From Beijerinckiaceae bacterium (GTDB taxonomy: Bacteria > Pseudomonadota > Alphaproteobacteria > Rhizobiales > Beijerinckiaceae), in assembly GCA_947370975.1 (NCBI GenBank), contig CANBNG010000009.1:1-64000 (forward strand): a stretch of 64,000 nucleotides of DNA, in the 5' to 3' direction. A program made the position numbers and the translations under genes. The notes under the pieces were generated by a model that worked only from the letters and a program-made list of their open reading frames with translations, ran no database searches and was not told the origin of the DNA. Shown piece by piece: positions 17,466-25,630 of this stretch; positions within the stretch are counted from its first letter, which is position 1; each line of letters begins with the position of its first letter.

Positions 17466-18263
17466 TTACCTGCAAGCCCCGACCGCTCGCGCGGCGAGGA
17501 TCGGGATCAAATGTGCGCGGTATTCCGCGCTGCCGTGCATGTCGGACGCGATGCCGTCCGGCGAGACCGTTATCGCGGACGCTGCGGCTGGCGAGAAGTC
17601 GGCGCTCAGCGCCTGCTCGATGTCGCTGGCGCGGAATACGCCATCAGACCCCGCCCCCGTCACGGCGACGCGCACGCCGTCGTTGAAACGCGCCACCAAG
17701 ACACCCACCGTCGCATAGCGCGAGGCCGGGTTCTTGAACTTCACATAAGCGGCGCAGGCAGGACGCGGAAAGCGGATCGCGGTGATGATCTCGTCGTCCT
17801 CCAGCGCCGTTGCGAAAAGCCCTTGAAAATAATCGTCCGCCGCGACCTCGCGACGGTCGGTGACGATGGTCGCGCCAAGGCCAAGGCAGGCGGCGGGATA
17901 ATCGGCCGCCGGATCGTTATTGGCGACAGAGCCGCCCATCGTTCCGCGGTTGCGCACCTGCGCATCGCCGATACCGCCCGCCAGCACGCAAAGCGCTGGC
18001 AGAGCCGCCTTCAGCGCGGCTGAATTGGCGACATCGGCATGGCGCGTCATCGCGCCAATGGTGACGTGAGCATCGGTAATCTCGATGCCCTTGAGCGCGG
18101 CAATCGCGCCGAGGTCGACGAGTTCACTGGGGTGAGCCAGGCGCATCTTGCAGGTCGGCAGCAGGGTCATGCCGCCGGCCAGCACCTTGCTGTCGGACAC
18201 GCGTCCGAGTTCAGCAACGGCATCGGCAACGGAAGCTGCGCGGTGATAATCGAATTCATACAT
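17466..18263 (-). CDS. Molybdenum hydroxylase (xanthine dehydrogenase family) FAD subunit
   Basis: This 265-residue protein is the medium, FAD-binding subunit (CoxM/XdhB type) that passes electrons between the iron-sulfur subunit and the acceptor. The N-terminal AGGMTLLP and the central GGIGDAQVRNRGTMGGSVANNDP motif are the two FAD contacts; the C-terminal CO_deh_flav_C-like domain starts about residue 165. It follows the [2Fe-2S] gene by 12 bases and is the last gene of the UbiD - FeS - FAD operon. The catalytic large subunit is transcribed divergently from 20590. Confidence 0.93.
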   Translation of the reverse strand: MYEFDYHRAASVADAVAELGRVSDSKVLAGGMTLLPTCKMRLAHPSELVDLGAIAALKGIEITDAHVTIGAMTRHADVANSAALKAALPALCVLAGGIGDAQVRNRGTMGGSVANNDPAADYPAACLGLGATIVTDRREVAADDYFQGLFATALEDDEIITAIRFPRPACAAYVKFKNPASRYATVGVLVARFNDGVRVAVTGAGSDGVFRASDIEQALSADFSPAAASAITVSPDGIASDMHGSAEYRAHLIPILAARAVGACR

Positions 18264-18275
18264 GGTGCAGCCTCC

Positions 18276-18749
18276 TCAATGCCCGACGGGCGTCTGCCCG
18301 GAAGCAGCCTGAATGGCGGCGACAATATTGTGATAGCCGGTGCAGCGGCAGAGATTGCCCTCCATCTCGTGGCGGATCTCGTCCTCGGTCGGCTTTGGGT
18401 TTTTCGCGAGCAGATCAAGCCCGCGCATCACCATGCCTGGCGTGCAGAAGCCGCACTGCAGGCCATGATGCACGTGGAAAGCTTCCTGCAAGGGATGCAA
18501 CGTTTCGCCCTGCGCCACGCCTTCAATCGTGGTGATCTCGCCGCCATCGGCCTGCACCACAAGCATGGTGCAGGACTTTACGGCATCGCCGTTGAACAGA
18601 ATGGTGCAAGCGCCGCATTGGGTTGTGTCGCAGCCGACATGGGTGCCGGTCAGCCGCAAATGTTCGCGCAGGAATTTCACCAGCAGCGTGCGGCTTTCGA
18701 CATCCGCCGTCACCTTCTGCCCGTTGATCGTGAGCGTGACGTTTTTCAT
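18276..18749 (-). CDS. Molybdenum hydroxylase [2Fe-2S] subunit
   Basis: This 157-residue small subunit (CoxS type) carries two iron-sulfur clusters. The N-terminal plant-ferredoxin-like domain has CDTTQCGACTILF (with a later Cys in AVKSC); the C-terminal domain has GLQCGFCTPGMVM and GNLCRCTGYHNI. Length and spacing are normal. The start ATG at 18749 is chosen because the family begins at the first beta strand; upstream codons to 18815 run into the UbiD gene. It lies 22 bases after the UbiD stop. Confidence 0.95.
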   Translation of the reverse strand: MKNVTLTINGQKVTADVESRTLLVKFLREHLRLTGTHVGCDTTQCGACTILFNGDAVKSCTMLVVQADGGEITTIEGVAQGETLHPLQEAFHVHHGLQCGFCTPGMVMRGLDLLAKNPKPTEDEIRHEMEGNLCRCTGYHNIVAAIQAASGQTPVGH

Positions 18750-18771
18750 GCTTGTCTCCACAGCACTCACC

Positions 18772-20430
18772 TTAGTGAGAGTCCTTGGGCGCAGTCTTGC
18801 CCTTGCCTTCGACATTGCGCACGGGCGTCTCGGGCTTCAGGCCCGCGCGACGGCGCGCAAAGGTATCCTCGCCATTCTGGGCCCAGTCGCCCTTGGTGGC
18901 GGCATCGGCGAAAGCCTGCCAGTCGGGGCTCCAGTCGCCAAGGTCATAGCCATGCCAGGGCGCTTTCACCGACAGACGCGGCAGGCCGAGCTCTTCCCAG
19001 ATCTTCCTGGAATTTTCCATGAAGGGCTTGGCGGGTAGCGCCAGCGGGGGCATCGAATGTTTCAGCGTCAGGTCCATCAGCAGCGTGGAATCGCCGCCTG
19101 ATCCCGATTTCGGACCATGCCCGCCCGAGCGATGGGGAATGATCAGCACATCCTCGATCGGATTGGCGCGATAGGCCAGCGACCAGAAGATCGCATCGGT
19201 GTTCTGCGGGTCGATATCCTCCGACACCGCAATGACGATCTTGCCGCATTGGGCCTGCAACGAGGCCGCGCCCTGCAGTCCGCGCCAGACTTCGGTCTGC
19301 GGCGCGCCCTGCGCAAATTGCAGGAAGAGCACCTTGCGCAGGTTCGTCAGCGGCTCGTGCATCACGACCTTCTTGATGCCGCGAATTTCGAGCTGGTTTT
19401 TCAGATGCGCGAAATACAGCGCCTCGTAAGCCGATTTCTTCAGGATCGAGGATTCGCTCGGCGTCACTTCGGAAAGAATGGTCGTGAAGACGGCGTTCTT
19501 CTTGTGCGTGATCGCGGTGACGACCATCGACATATTGAAGTCTTCCAGCGCGACATGGCCGTGGCTCTCGCCGAACGGGCCTTCCGGCTCCAGCATCTCC
19601 GTATCGACGTAACCCTCAATGACGATCTCGGCGTCAGCCGGGATTTCCAGATCGACCGTCTTGCACTTGGTGACGCGCAGCGCACGTCCGGCAAGACCGC
19701 CGGCGACGGCCATTTCATCCTGCGAGGTCGAGAGCTTCTGCGGCCCGGTAAACATGACGACAGGCGCGCAGCCCACCACGATGGCGATGGGCATCGGCTG
19801 GCCCATCTTCTGGTACTTCAGCCAGTGCAGGTAGCCACCGGCGCCGCCAAGGCGTGCGGCCATGCGCACACCAAGACGGTCTTCGGCCTTCAGGCCGGCG
19901 CGATAGGTGCCCATGTTGCGCACGCCCGTTTCCGGGTCCTTCGTCACGCAGCAGGTGGCGGTGAGATAGGGCGCGGCGTCGTAGCCGGGCGTGGAGATCG
20001 GCACGGGAAGACGCGACAAGCCTTTGCCCGGCTGCTTCAGCTCGTCGCCGGTGATGACGACGTCATGGCAGGGCGCGACCTCGAGAAATTCCGGCGGGAT
20101 CGGATGATCGATGGCGTGCATCCAGATGTCGCCGAGGTCCTCGACCGGCACGCCCATGCCAGCTGCATAGATTTCGTCGGAGGCGGCGAGCGCTCCGCAG
20201 ACGACGGGCATGTCGTATTTCTCGCCCTTCGAGCCAACGACATTGGTGAAGAGGAAAGCCTTGCGATCGGCCTCCGGATAGCCGCCGACAAATTGCCAGC
20301 GCATCAACGGATGCAGCTCGGTGTCCTTGTTGATCGGCCGGTCGATCCGCACCAGAAGACCGCGCGCCTCAAGGTTGGCGAGGTGTTCCTGGAAATCGGC
20401 GGGAGCGCTACGGGCCTGTTCAACACTCAT
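18772..20430 (-). CDS. UbiD family decarboxylase
   Basis: This 552-residue enzyme belongs to the prenylated-FMN-dependent UbiD (de)carboxylases acting on aromatic, heteroaromatic or alpha,beta-unsaturated acids. The family's EPEGPFGE signature with the catalytic Glu is present (near residue 295), as are TPGYDAAPYLTATCCVT and IPHRSGGHGPKSGSGGDS; the latter is typical of the larger UbiD subgroup. The ATG at 20430 has GGAGGG nine bases upstream; a TTG at 20439 is too close to it. A UbiX prenyltransferase gene is not in the window. It leads an operon with two molybdenum-hydroxylase subunits, implying decarboxylation paired with ring hydroxylation of the same compound. Confidence 0.92.
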   Translation of the reverse strand: MSVEQARSAPADFQEHLANLEARGLLVRIDRPINKDTELHPLMRWQFVGGYPEADRKAFLFTNVVGSKGEKYDMPVVCGALAASDEIYAAGMGVPVEDLGDIWMHAIDHPIPPEFLEVAPCHDVVITGDELKQPGKGLSRLPVPISTPGYDAAPYLTATCCVTKDPETGVRNMGTYRAGLKAEDRLGVRMAARLGGAGGYLHWLKYQKMGQPMPIAIVVGCAPVVMFTGPQKLSTSQDEMAVAGGLAGRALRVTKCKTVDLEIPADAEIVIEGYVDTEMLEPEGPFGESHGHVALEDFNMSMVVTAITHKKNAVFTTILSEVTPSESSILKKSAYEALYFAHLKNQLEIRGIKKVVMHEPLTNLRKVLFLQFAQGAPQTEVWRGLQGAASLQAQCGKIVIAVSEDIDPQNTDAIFWSLAYRANPIEDVLIIPHRSGGHGPKSGSGGDSTLLMDLTLKHSMPPLALPAKPFMENSRKIWEELGLPRLSVKAPWHGYDLGDWSPDWQAFADAATKGDWAQNGEDTFARRRAGLKPETPVRNVEGKGKTAPKDSH

Positions 20431-20589
20431 AATGGTCAACCCTCCGACCGGCCTGGACAGAGCTTGAAGCGCCGGTTCGGTTGCTTTGTTATAGACCTTA
20501 GTTTAGCGAGGCAACCAGATCGCGGCTCCGACGGCGCTCCTTTTCGGTCACGCCGGGACGCGGATACAGGCGCAAGGGATGCGTAGGGC
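20431..20589. promoter_or_regulatory. Divergent promoter region of the UbiD and molybdopterin-subunit genes
   Basis: The 159-base gap separates the two divergent units whose products must form one enzyme, so it should carry both promoters and a shared control site. On the plus strand TTGAAG (about 20464) lies roughly 19 bases before TTATAG (about 20489), a plausible but unproven sigma-70-like pair. No clear long palindrome was seen. Confidence 0.45.
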
Positions 20590-22956
20590 ATGAGCAAGAT
20601 CGAAAACCCGGAATTCTCCTCCATTGGCAAGCCGATGGCCCGCAACGAGGATGCTCGGCTCCTGCGTGGACAGGGACGTTTCACGGACGATTTCGCCATT
20701 CCCGGCCAGGCCTATGCCGTGATGGTGCGTTCGCCCCATCCCCATGCACGCATCCTTGGCATCGACAGCGCTGCCGCGCTCGCCATGCCGGGCGTACTCG
20801 GCGTCTTCACCGGCAAGGATATTGCCGCCGATGCGCTCAAGCCCATTCCGCACGACCCGATCCCCAAGACAAAATATGACATGAAGCTGGCGGGCCCGGG
20901 CGGCACGCCGATCTTCATCGGCCCGCACATGCTGATGCCCGCCGACAAGGCGCGCCACGTGGGTGAGGCGGTCGCCATGGTCGTCGCCGAGACCGAAGCG
21001 CAGGCGCAGGACGCGGCGGAAGCCGTCGAGGTCGATTACGAGGTGCTGCCCTGGGTCTCCGATCAGCGTCTCTCCATCCAGCCGGGCCATGCCGCTGTCT
21101 GGGATGAAGTGCCTGACAATTGCTTTGTCGACACGGTGTTCGGCGACGTCGAGGGCACGGACCGCGCTTTCGCGCAGGCCGCCCATAGCGTGAAGATGGA
21201 CATCTACATTCCGCGCGTGACGGGCGTCACCATTGAGCCGCGTTCGGCGCTCGGCGATTACGATGCGCAGACCGGCCGCTACCTGCTCCATTGCGGGGGC
21301 GGCGGCGCGGTGCGCCAGAAGCATGAGCTGGCCAGTGTGCTGGGCGTCGAGCCCGATCAGGTGCGCGTGCTGACCTTCGATGTCGGCGGCAATTTCGGCA
21401 CCAAGAACCGCGTCTATGTCGAATATGGCCTCGTCATGTGGGCCGCGAAGAAGGTGGGCCGCGCGGTCAAGAACACGATCTCGCGCTCGGAAGCTTTCCT
21501 CACCGATTATCAGGGCCGCGATCTCGCCGTGAAAGTCGAGCTGGCGCTGGACAAGGATGGCAAGTTCCTCGCCATGCGCTCCGACAATATGAGCAATGCC
21601 GGTTCGCGCTGCGTCTCGCTCTCGCCGCTCGGCAAGGGCTCGGGCCTCATCACGGGCTCATACGATATTCCCTACGCGACGCTGCGCGCGCGCGCCGTCT
21701 TCACCAATACGGTGCCGACGCAGGCCTATCGGTCGTCAGGCCGCCCGGAGGTGAATTTCATCATCGAGCGCATCATCGACACAGCCGCGACCGAACTTGG
21801 CTTTGACAGGGTCGAGCTGCGCCGCAAGAACCTTGTGCGCCCCGACCAGTTCCCTTTCACCAATGCCGTCGGCGCGACCTACGACAGCGGCGAATATGAA
21901 AAGAACCTCGATTGGGTGATGGATATTGCCGATTGCAAGGGCTCGGATGCACGCCGCGCCGAGGCCAAGGCGCGCGGCAAGCTCTATGGCGTGAGCATCG
22001 TCAATTACGTCGAATCCTCGATCGGCTCGCCGCGTGAGCGCACGGAAATCACCATCCATCCGGAGGGCAAGGTGTCCTGCGTCATCGGCACGCAGCCATC
22101 GGGTCAGGGACACGAGACGAGCTTTGCGCAGGTTGTCGCCGACCTCTGCCACGTGCCGGTCGAGACCGTCACGATCATCCTGGGCGACACAGATATTGTG
22201 AAAGTGGGCGGCGGCTCGCATTCGGGCCGCTCGATGCGCCATGCCGGCACCGTGATTTCGAAAGCCAGCACGCTGCTCATCGAAAAGGGCAAGCAGATCG
22301 CAGCCCATCGGCTCGGCAAGAGCGCGGACGAAATCACCTTCGAGGACGGGCGCTTCCACCACGCCGCGACCAACCGCACCTTCTCGATGTTCGAGCTGGC
22401 CAGAGAAGCCGCAAAGTCCGTCCTGCCCGATGATCTCGCCGATGGCCTGAGCATCGGCCTCACCAATGAAATGCATGAGCCGGTGTTCCCCAATGGCGCA
22501 GCCGTCTGCGAAGTCGAGATCGACCCCGCGACCGGCTGGATCGACATCAAGCGCTACGCCACGGTCGATGACGTGGGACGTTGCATCAATCCGCTGATCG
22601 TCCACGGCCAGACACATGGCGGCATTGCGCAGGGCGTCGGCCAGGCGATGTGGGAATTGTTCGAGATCGACAAGGATTCCGGGCAGCCGCTCGCGGGCTC
22701 CTTCATGGATTACGGCATGCCGCGCTCGGACAACCTGCCCTCCTTCCGCACGGAAATCGCGCAAGTCCTGTCGCCGACCAATCCGCTGGGCATCAAGGCC
22801 GGCGGCGAGGGCGGCACCACCCCTGCCCTGTCAGCCATCGTCAATGCCGTCGTCGATGCCTTGAAGGTCTATGGTGTGCGTGACATTACCATGCCGACCA
22901 CGCCCTTCCGTATCTGGCAGACAATTCAGGACGCGCAGAAGAAAACAGCGGCTTGA
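20590..22956 (+). CDS. Molybdenum hydroxylase large (molybdopterin) subunit
   Basis: This 788-residue subunit carries the Mo-cytosine-dinucleotide active site. The N-terminal a/b hammerhead domain begins at GKPMARNEDARLLRGQGRF; GGNFGTKNRVYVEY contributes to cofactor binding; the active-site loop reads AYRSSGR (residues 379-385); and the catalytic base is E740 in KAGGEGGTTPAL. True form-I CO dehydrogenases have AYRCSFR with a Cys, so this is not a CO dehydrogenase but a form-II-like hydroxylase of unknown substrate. Partner [2Fe-2S] and FAD subunits are in the divergent operon. The same strand continues into an NMT1-like protein after a repeat unit. Confidence 0.93.
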   Translation: MSKIENPEFSSIGKPMARNEDARLLRGQGRFTDDFAIPGQAYAVMVRSPHPHARILGIDSAAALAMPGVLGVFTGKDIAADALKPIPHDPIPKTKYDMKLAGPGGTPIFIGPHMLMPADKARHVGEAVAMVVAETEAQAQDAAEAVEVDYEVLPWVSDQRLSIQPGHAAVWDEVPDNCFVDTVFGDVEGTDRAFAQAAHSVKMDIYIPRVTGVTIEPRSALGDYDAQTGRYLLHCGGGGAVRQKHELASVLGVEPDQVRVLTFDVGGNFGTKNRVYVEYGLVMWAAKKVGRAVKNTISRSEAFLTDYQGRDLAVKVELALDKDGKFLAMRSDNMSNAGSRCVSLSPLGKGSGLITGSYDIPYATLRARAVFTNTVPTQAYRSSGRPEVNFIIERIIDTAATELGFDRVELRRKNLVRPDQFPFTNAVGATYDSGEYEKNLDWVMDIADCKGSDARRAEAKARGKLYGVSIVNYVESSIGSPRERTEITIHPEGKVSCVIGTQPSGQGHETSFAQVVADLCHVPVETVTIILGDTDIVKVGGGSHSGRSMRHAGTVISKASTLLIEKGKQIAAHRLGKSADEITFEDGRFHHAATNRTFSMFELAREAAKSVLPDDLADGLSIGLTNEMHEPVFPNGAAVCEVEIDPATGWIDIKRYATVDDVGRCINPLIVHGQTHGGIAQGVGQAMWELFEIDKDSGQPLAGSFMDYGMPRSDNLPSFRTEIAQVLSPTNPLGIKAGGEGGTTPALSAIVNAVVDALKVYGVRDITMPTTPFRIWQTIQDAQKKTAA

Positions 22957-22979
22957 AAACTCACGCGTGACGAGTGCAG

Positions 22980-23135
22980 TCCCCCGCCCCCTTGTGGGGA
23001 GGGGCTAGGGGTGGGGGTCGCGAGGCCTTTCAGTCGTCTGCATTCGTCGCTTCAATCTTGTTGATGGCGCAGGCCTCACGACCCCCACCCGCTCAGCCTT
23101 TCAGGCTGAGTCGCCCTCCCCACAAGGGGGAGGGT
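22980..23135. repeat. Family B dispersed repeat, copy 1
   Basis: Two inverted modules face each other: CCCCCTTGTGGGGAGGGGCT...GGGGGTCGCGAGGCCT, and at the far end CAGGCCTCACGACCCCCACCC...CCCTCCCCACAAGGGGGAGGG. An inner hairpin CTCAGCCTTTCAGGCTGAG lies in the second module. Related units occur at 28989, 49845 and 51350. It fills most of the gap between the large subunit and the NMT1-like gene. Confidence 0.8.
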
Positions 23136-23157
23136 TCAAGACACAGGGAGACAAACC

Positions 23158-24075
23158 ATGACCACCAATATCGACATCATCTGCTTCCCCGGCGCGCCGA
23201 ACCTGCCGATCTTCGTGGCGCAGGAAAAGGGCCTGTTTGAACAGGCCGGCGTCAGCGTCAATCTCACCACCACGCCGAGCTCCGCCTTCCAGGCCGAAAA
23301 TCTCGCCGCCGGGAAATTCCAGATCGCGGGCACCGCTTTCGACAATGTCGTCGCCTATCAGGAAGGCCAGGGCGCGGTAAAGCTACCCACCACGCCCGAC
23401 TTCTTCGCCTTCATGGGCGCAACCCAGGTCGAGCTCGCCTTCGTGACCGCGCCCGACATCGCCACCTATGCCGATCTCAAGGGCAAGTCGCTGGCGCTCG
23501 ACGCGCTCTCCACGGGCTTTGCCTTCGTGCTTTATGAAATGCTGGAAAAGAACGGCCTGACCAAGGACGACTATTCCATGATCGCCGTCGGCGCGACGCC
23601 CCAGCGTTGGGAATCGGTCAAGGCCGGCACGCATGTCGGCACGCTGACGATCGAGCCCTTCACGAGCATTGCGCGCAACCAGGGCTTCAAGGTTCTCGAT
23701 ACGTCCAGCAATATGCTTGCGGCCTATCAGGGCGGCTCCTTTGCCGCGAGCCGCGCGTGGGCCTCCGCCAACCCGGAAGCGCTCAAGGGCTATATCAAGG
23801 GCTATCTGGCGGGCCTCGCCTGGACGCTCGACCCCGCCAATCGCGAGGAAGCCACCAAGATCCTTCTCGAGCGTATGCCGGAGATCAAGCCGCCCGTCGC
23901 CGGCGCTGTGATGAACAGCCTGCTGTCGCCGCGCTCGGGCCTTACCCCCAAGGCCGCCATGCTGATGGATGGCGTCGATCAGGTGCTCGCGCTGCGCTCG
24001 AAATATGGCACAGGCGCCAAGCTGACCGATCCGGCCCGCTACATCGACCTGACCTATTACAATCAGGTCGTATGA
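23158..24075 (+). CDS. NMT1/THI5-like (ABC substrate-binding fold) protein without signal peptide
   Basis: This 305-residue protein has the type-2 periplasmic-binding fold of the NMT1/TauA family: IDIICFPGAPNLPIFVAQEKGLFEQAGVSV, GKFQIAGTAFDNVVAYQEG, DLKGKSLALDALSTGFAFVLYEML, and a helical C-terminal lobe. The chain begins straight at the first beta strand (MTTNIDIICF), with no signal peptide, and no longer upstream frame supplies one. It may therefore stay in the cytoplasm as a sensor or carrier, or use another protein for export. Permease and ATPase genes are absent nearby. It lies downstream of the molybdenum hydroxylase large subunit and may share its substrate. Confidence 0.85.
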   Translation: MTTNIDIICFPGAPNLPIFVAQEKGLFEQAGVSVNLTTTPSSAFQAENLAAGKFQIAGTAFDNVVAYQEGQGAVKLPTTPDFFAFMGATQVELAFVTAPDIATYADLKGKSLALDALSTGFAFVLYEMLEKNGLTKDDYSMIAVGATPQRWESVKAGTHVGTLTIEPFTSIARNQGFKVLDTSSNMLAAYQGGSFAASRAWASANPEALKGYIKGYLAGLAWTLDPANREEATKILLERMPEIKPPVAGAVMNSLLSPRSGLTPKAAMLMDGVDQVLALRSKYGTGAKLTDPARYIDLTYYNQVV

Positions 24076-24081
24076 CACAAT

Positions 24082-24110
24082 AAAACGGCGGCCCGCAAGG
24101 GTCGCCGCCT
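24082..24110 (-). terminator. Intrinsic terminator of the small minus-strand ORF
   Basis: On the minus strand a GGCGGCGACCC - TTGC - GGGCCGCC hairpin directly follows the TGA of the 29-residue ORF and is followed by GTTTTATT. This is a good factor-independent terminator. The hairpin may also help stop the convergent plus-strand gene, though its T run is poor in that direction. Confidence 0.75.
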
Positions 24111-24200
24111 TCATCCGCGCAGCAGAAACATCGCCGCGAGATAGATCAGATACCAAAGAAAAAGGCTGGCCGGAAAGCCATTCGCCAGAGCTTTCAACAC
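24111..24200 (-). CDS. Putative small membrane protein (29 aa)
   Basis: A 29-codon frame starts at GTG 24200 (or TTG 24197) just downstream of a GAGGAGGCT ribosome-binding sequence and ends at TGA 24111. The product has one uninterrupted hydrophobic segment, SLFLWYLIYLAAMFLL, flanked by a basic N terminus (VLKALANGFP) and a C-terminal RG: a typical single-pass small protein with the N terminus possibly inside. A strong terminator follows immediately. I recognise no family. Ribosome binding site, transmembrane length and terminator together favour a real gene, but the frame is too short for statistics alone. Confidence 0.5.
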   Translation of the reverse strand: MLKALANGFPASLFLWYLIYLAAMFLLRG

Positions 24201-24373
24201 TAGGAGCCTCCTCGAATCCGCGGGTTTCTTGCCGCGCGCTGCTCTTGCAAGGGAGCACGAAGTGAGCGCTTGCTGCAAAGCGAAATTATGGCTGCCTTAT
24301 AAAATTCTTTATATTTCAGAATGCCTTAGCGCATAACTTCCGCGCCTGCAGATTAAAATGAAGCTTGGCAAAT

Positions 24374-24411
24374 ACAAAAAAGCCGGCCCGGTGAATTACC
24401 GGGGCCGGCCT
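24374..24411 (-). terminator. Terminator of the HU-like gene
   Basis: GCCGGCCCCGGT and ACCGGGCCGGC arms around a short AATTC loop are followed on the minus strand by TTTTTTG. The hairpin lies about 30 bases after the HU-like stop codon and is a strong rho-independent terminator. The preceding 170 bases (24201-24373) are AT-rich and hold no gene beyond the small ORF's upstream region. Confidence 0.85.
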
Positions 24412-24439
24412 GATCGAATCTCTGAAGCGTTTAAAACGC

Positions 24440-24904
24440 TCAGATCGATTCCTTTAGCTCCTTGAGGGCGCGGAATGCGACCTTCTTGGACGCCTTGATC
24501 TTGATTGCTTCGCCGGTGGCAGGGTTGCGGCCCATGCGGGCGGCGCGCTTGCGAACCTGCAGGATGCCGAGGCCGCCGATGCGGACGCGGTTGCCCTTCT
24601 TGAGGTTCTTCGTGATGATCTCGACGATCTCGATGATCATCGCTTCAGCCTGGCGCTTGGGCAGCTCATGCGCCTCGGCGATCAGGGCAGCGATATGCTT
24701 GACGGTGACGGTTGCCGCAGCCTTGGTGGCGGTGGCAGCCTTCGCCTTGGGTGCAGCCTTTGCAGCAGCCTTCGGTGCGGCAACCTTGGCAGCAGCCTTG
24801 GGTGCGGCAACCTTGGCAGCGGCCTTGGGTGCAGCAGCCTTGGCTGCGGCTTTCGGTGCAGCCTTGGCTGCCTTAGGTGCGGCTTTAACGGCAGCTTTTG
24901 CCAT
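24440..24904 (-). CDS. HU-family DNA-binding protein with histone-H1-like N-terminal tail
   Basis: This 154-residue nucleoid protein fuses a 60-residue Lys/Ala/Pro tail to an HU domain. The tail is built of imperfect KAAPKAA and KVAAPKAAA repeats resembling the histone H1 C terminus; the HU domain (about residues 68-154) has HELPKRQAEAMIIEIVEIITKNLKKGNRVRIGGLGILQVRKRAARMGRNPATGEAIKI, with the DNA-intercalating Pro in RNPATG. Similar tailed HU proteins occur in several alphaproteobacteria. The ATG at 24904 has a GGGGAG site upstream and an own terminator, so it is monocistronic. The repeat-rich DNA of the tail (24720-24900) is prone to length variation. Confidence 0.93.
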   Translation of the reverse strand: MAKAAVKAAPKAAKAAPKAAAKAAAPKAAAKVAAPKAAAKVAAPKAAAKAAPKAKAATATKAAATVTVKHIAALIAEAHELPKRQAEAMIIEIVEIITKNLKKGNRVRIGGLGILQVRKRAARMGRNPATGEAIKIKASKKVAFRALKELKESI

Positions 24905-25038
24905 GAGTAAACTCCCCTTCGCGAATCAGACGGGCGCTCGCCCGTTGGGTACAATATAAATCGTCAGACCAGGCAAGTGGTGCTTTGTGCCGATTTTCCG
25001 CAGCTTTTTGCACACAGGCGTCAACTTATCCAAGAGGA

Positions 25039-25620
25039 ATGCGTGTTTTGAGCAATTCGGACGAGCACGAAGTCACAACACGGGCAATTCTCAGGCATTG
25101 GCAGACACGTGGCCCCAACGACAGGCTCGCCCATCTCGTCAAGGATACCTGGCGCGGCCTCACCCGCGCCTTCCAGATGCGGCTCAGCGAACATGCCGTT
25201 TCCTTTGGCCACTGGGTGTTTCTGCGCATTCTCTGGGAAAATGACGGACTGACGCTGAGCCGCCTCAGCGACGAGGCTGGCTTGATGGCCCCGACCGCTT
25301 TCTCGGCGATCAAAGCCATGGAGCGGCTCGGTTATGTGACGCGCCGCCAGCAGCCCGACAGCAAGAAGAAGGTCTATATTTTCCTTACCGAAAAGGGCCT
25401 TGCGCTGCGCGATCGACTGGTGCCGCTGGCCGAAGAGGTCAATCGCGTCGCGCTTGCAGGCGCGCCCCCCGAGGATATCGAGGCGACGCGACGCACCCTG
25501 CTGCTCATGGTGGCCAACCTTGCCCGTGACGAGCTGGAGATGGCCCAGACGCAGCGCAAGATGCCCTCGACACGCGAGCTCGCAGGGCACGGCGCGCCTC
25601 ATCTGGACGAAGTGCCCTGA
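25039..25620 (+). CDS. MarR family transcriptional regulator
   Basis: This 193-residue winged-helix dimer has helix 1-2 (RLAHLVKDTWRGLTRAFQMRL), the recognition part LTLSRLSDEAGLMAPTAFSAIKAMERLGYVTR, and the wing RQQPDSKKKVYIFLTEKG, then a C-terminal dimer helix. MarR proteins usually repress nearby catabolic or efflux genes and respond to aromatic ligands. Adjacent candidates are the SDR (convergent, 10 bases away), the Rieske oxygenase and perhaps the UbiD/molybdenum hydroxylase genes. The start is uncertain: ATG 25039 lies close to AGAGGA, while an in-frame TTG at 25048 is better spaced. Confidence 0.87.
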   Translation: MRVLSNSDEHEVTTRAILRHWQTRGPNDRLAHLVKDTWRGLTRAFQMRLSEHAVSFGHWVFLRILWENDGLTLSRLSDEAGLMAPTAFSAIKAMERLGYVTRRQQPDSKKKVYIFLTEKGLALRDRLVPLAEEVNRVALAGAPPEDIEATRRTLLLMVANLARDELEMAQTQRKMPSTRELAGHGAPHLDEVP

Positions 25621-25630
25621 GGCGCGCGCG

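Noticed and set aside
17353..17475. N-terminal extension of the Bug-type binding protein (SSLRGAKRRGNPS...)
   Set aside because: This is a translation of a family A repeat; signal peptide and ribosome binding site fix the start at 17352.
20590..22956. CO dehydrogenase large subunit
   Set aside because: The active-site loop is AYRSSGR, lacking the Cys of the AYRCSFR motif needed for the Mo-Cu site.
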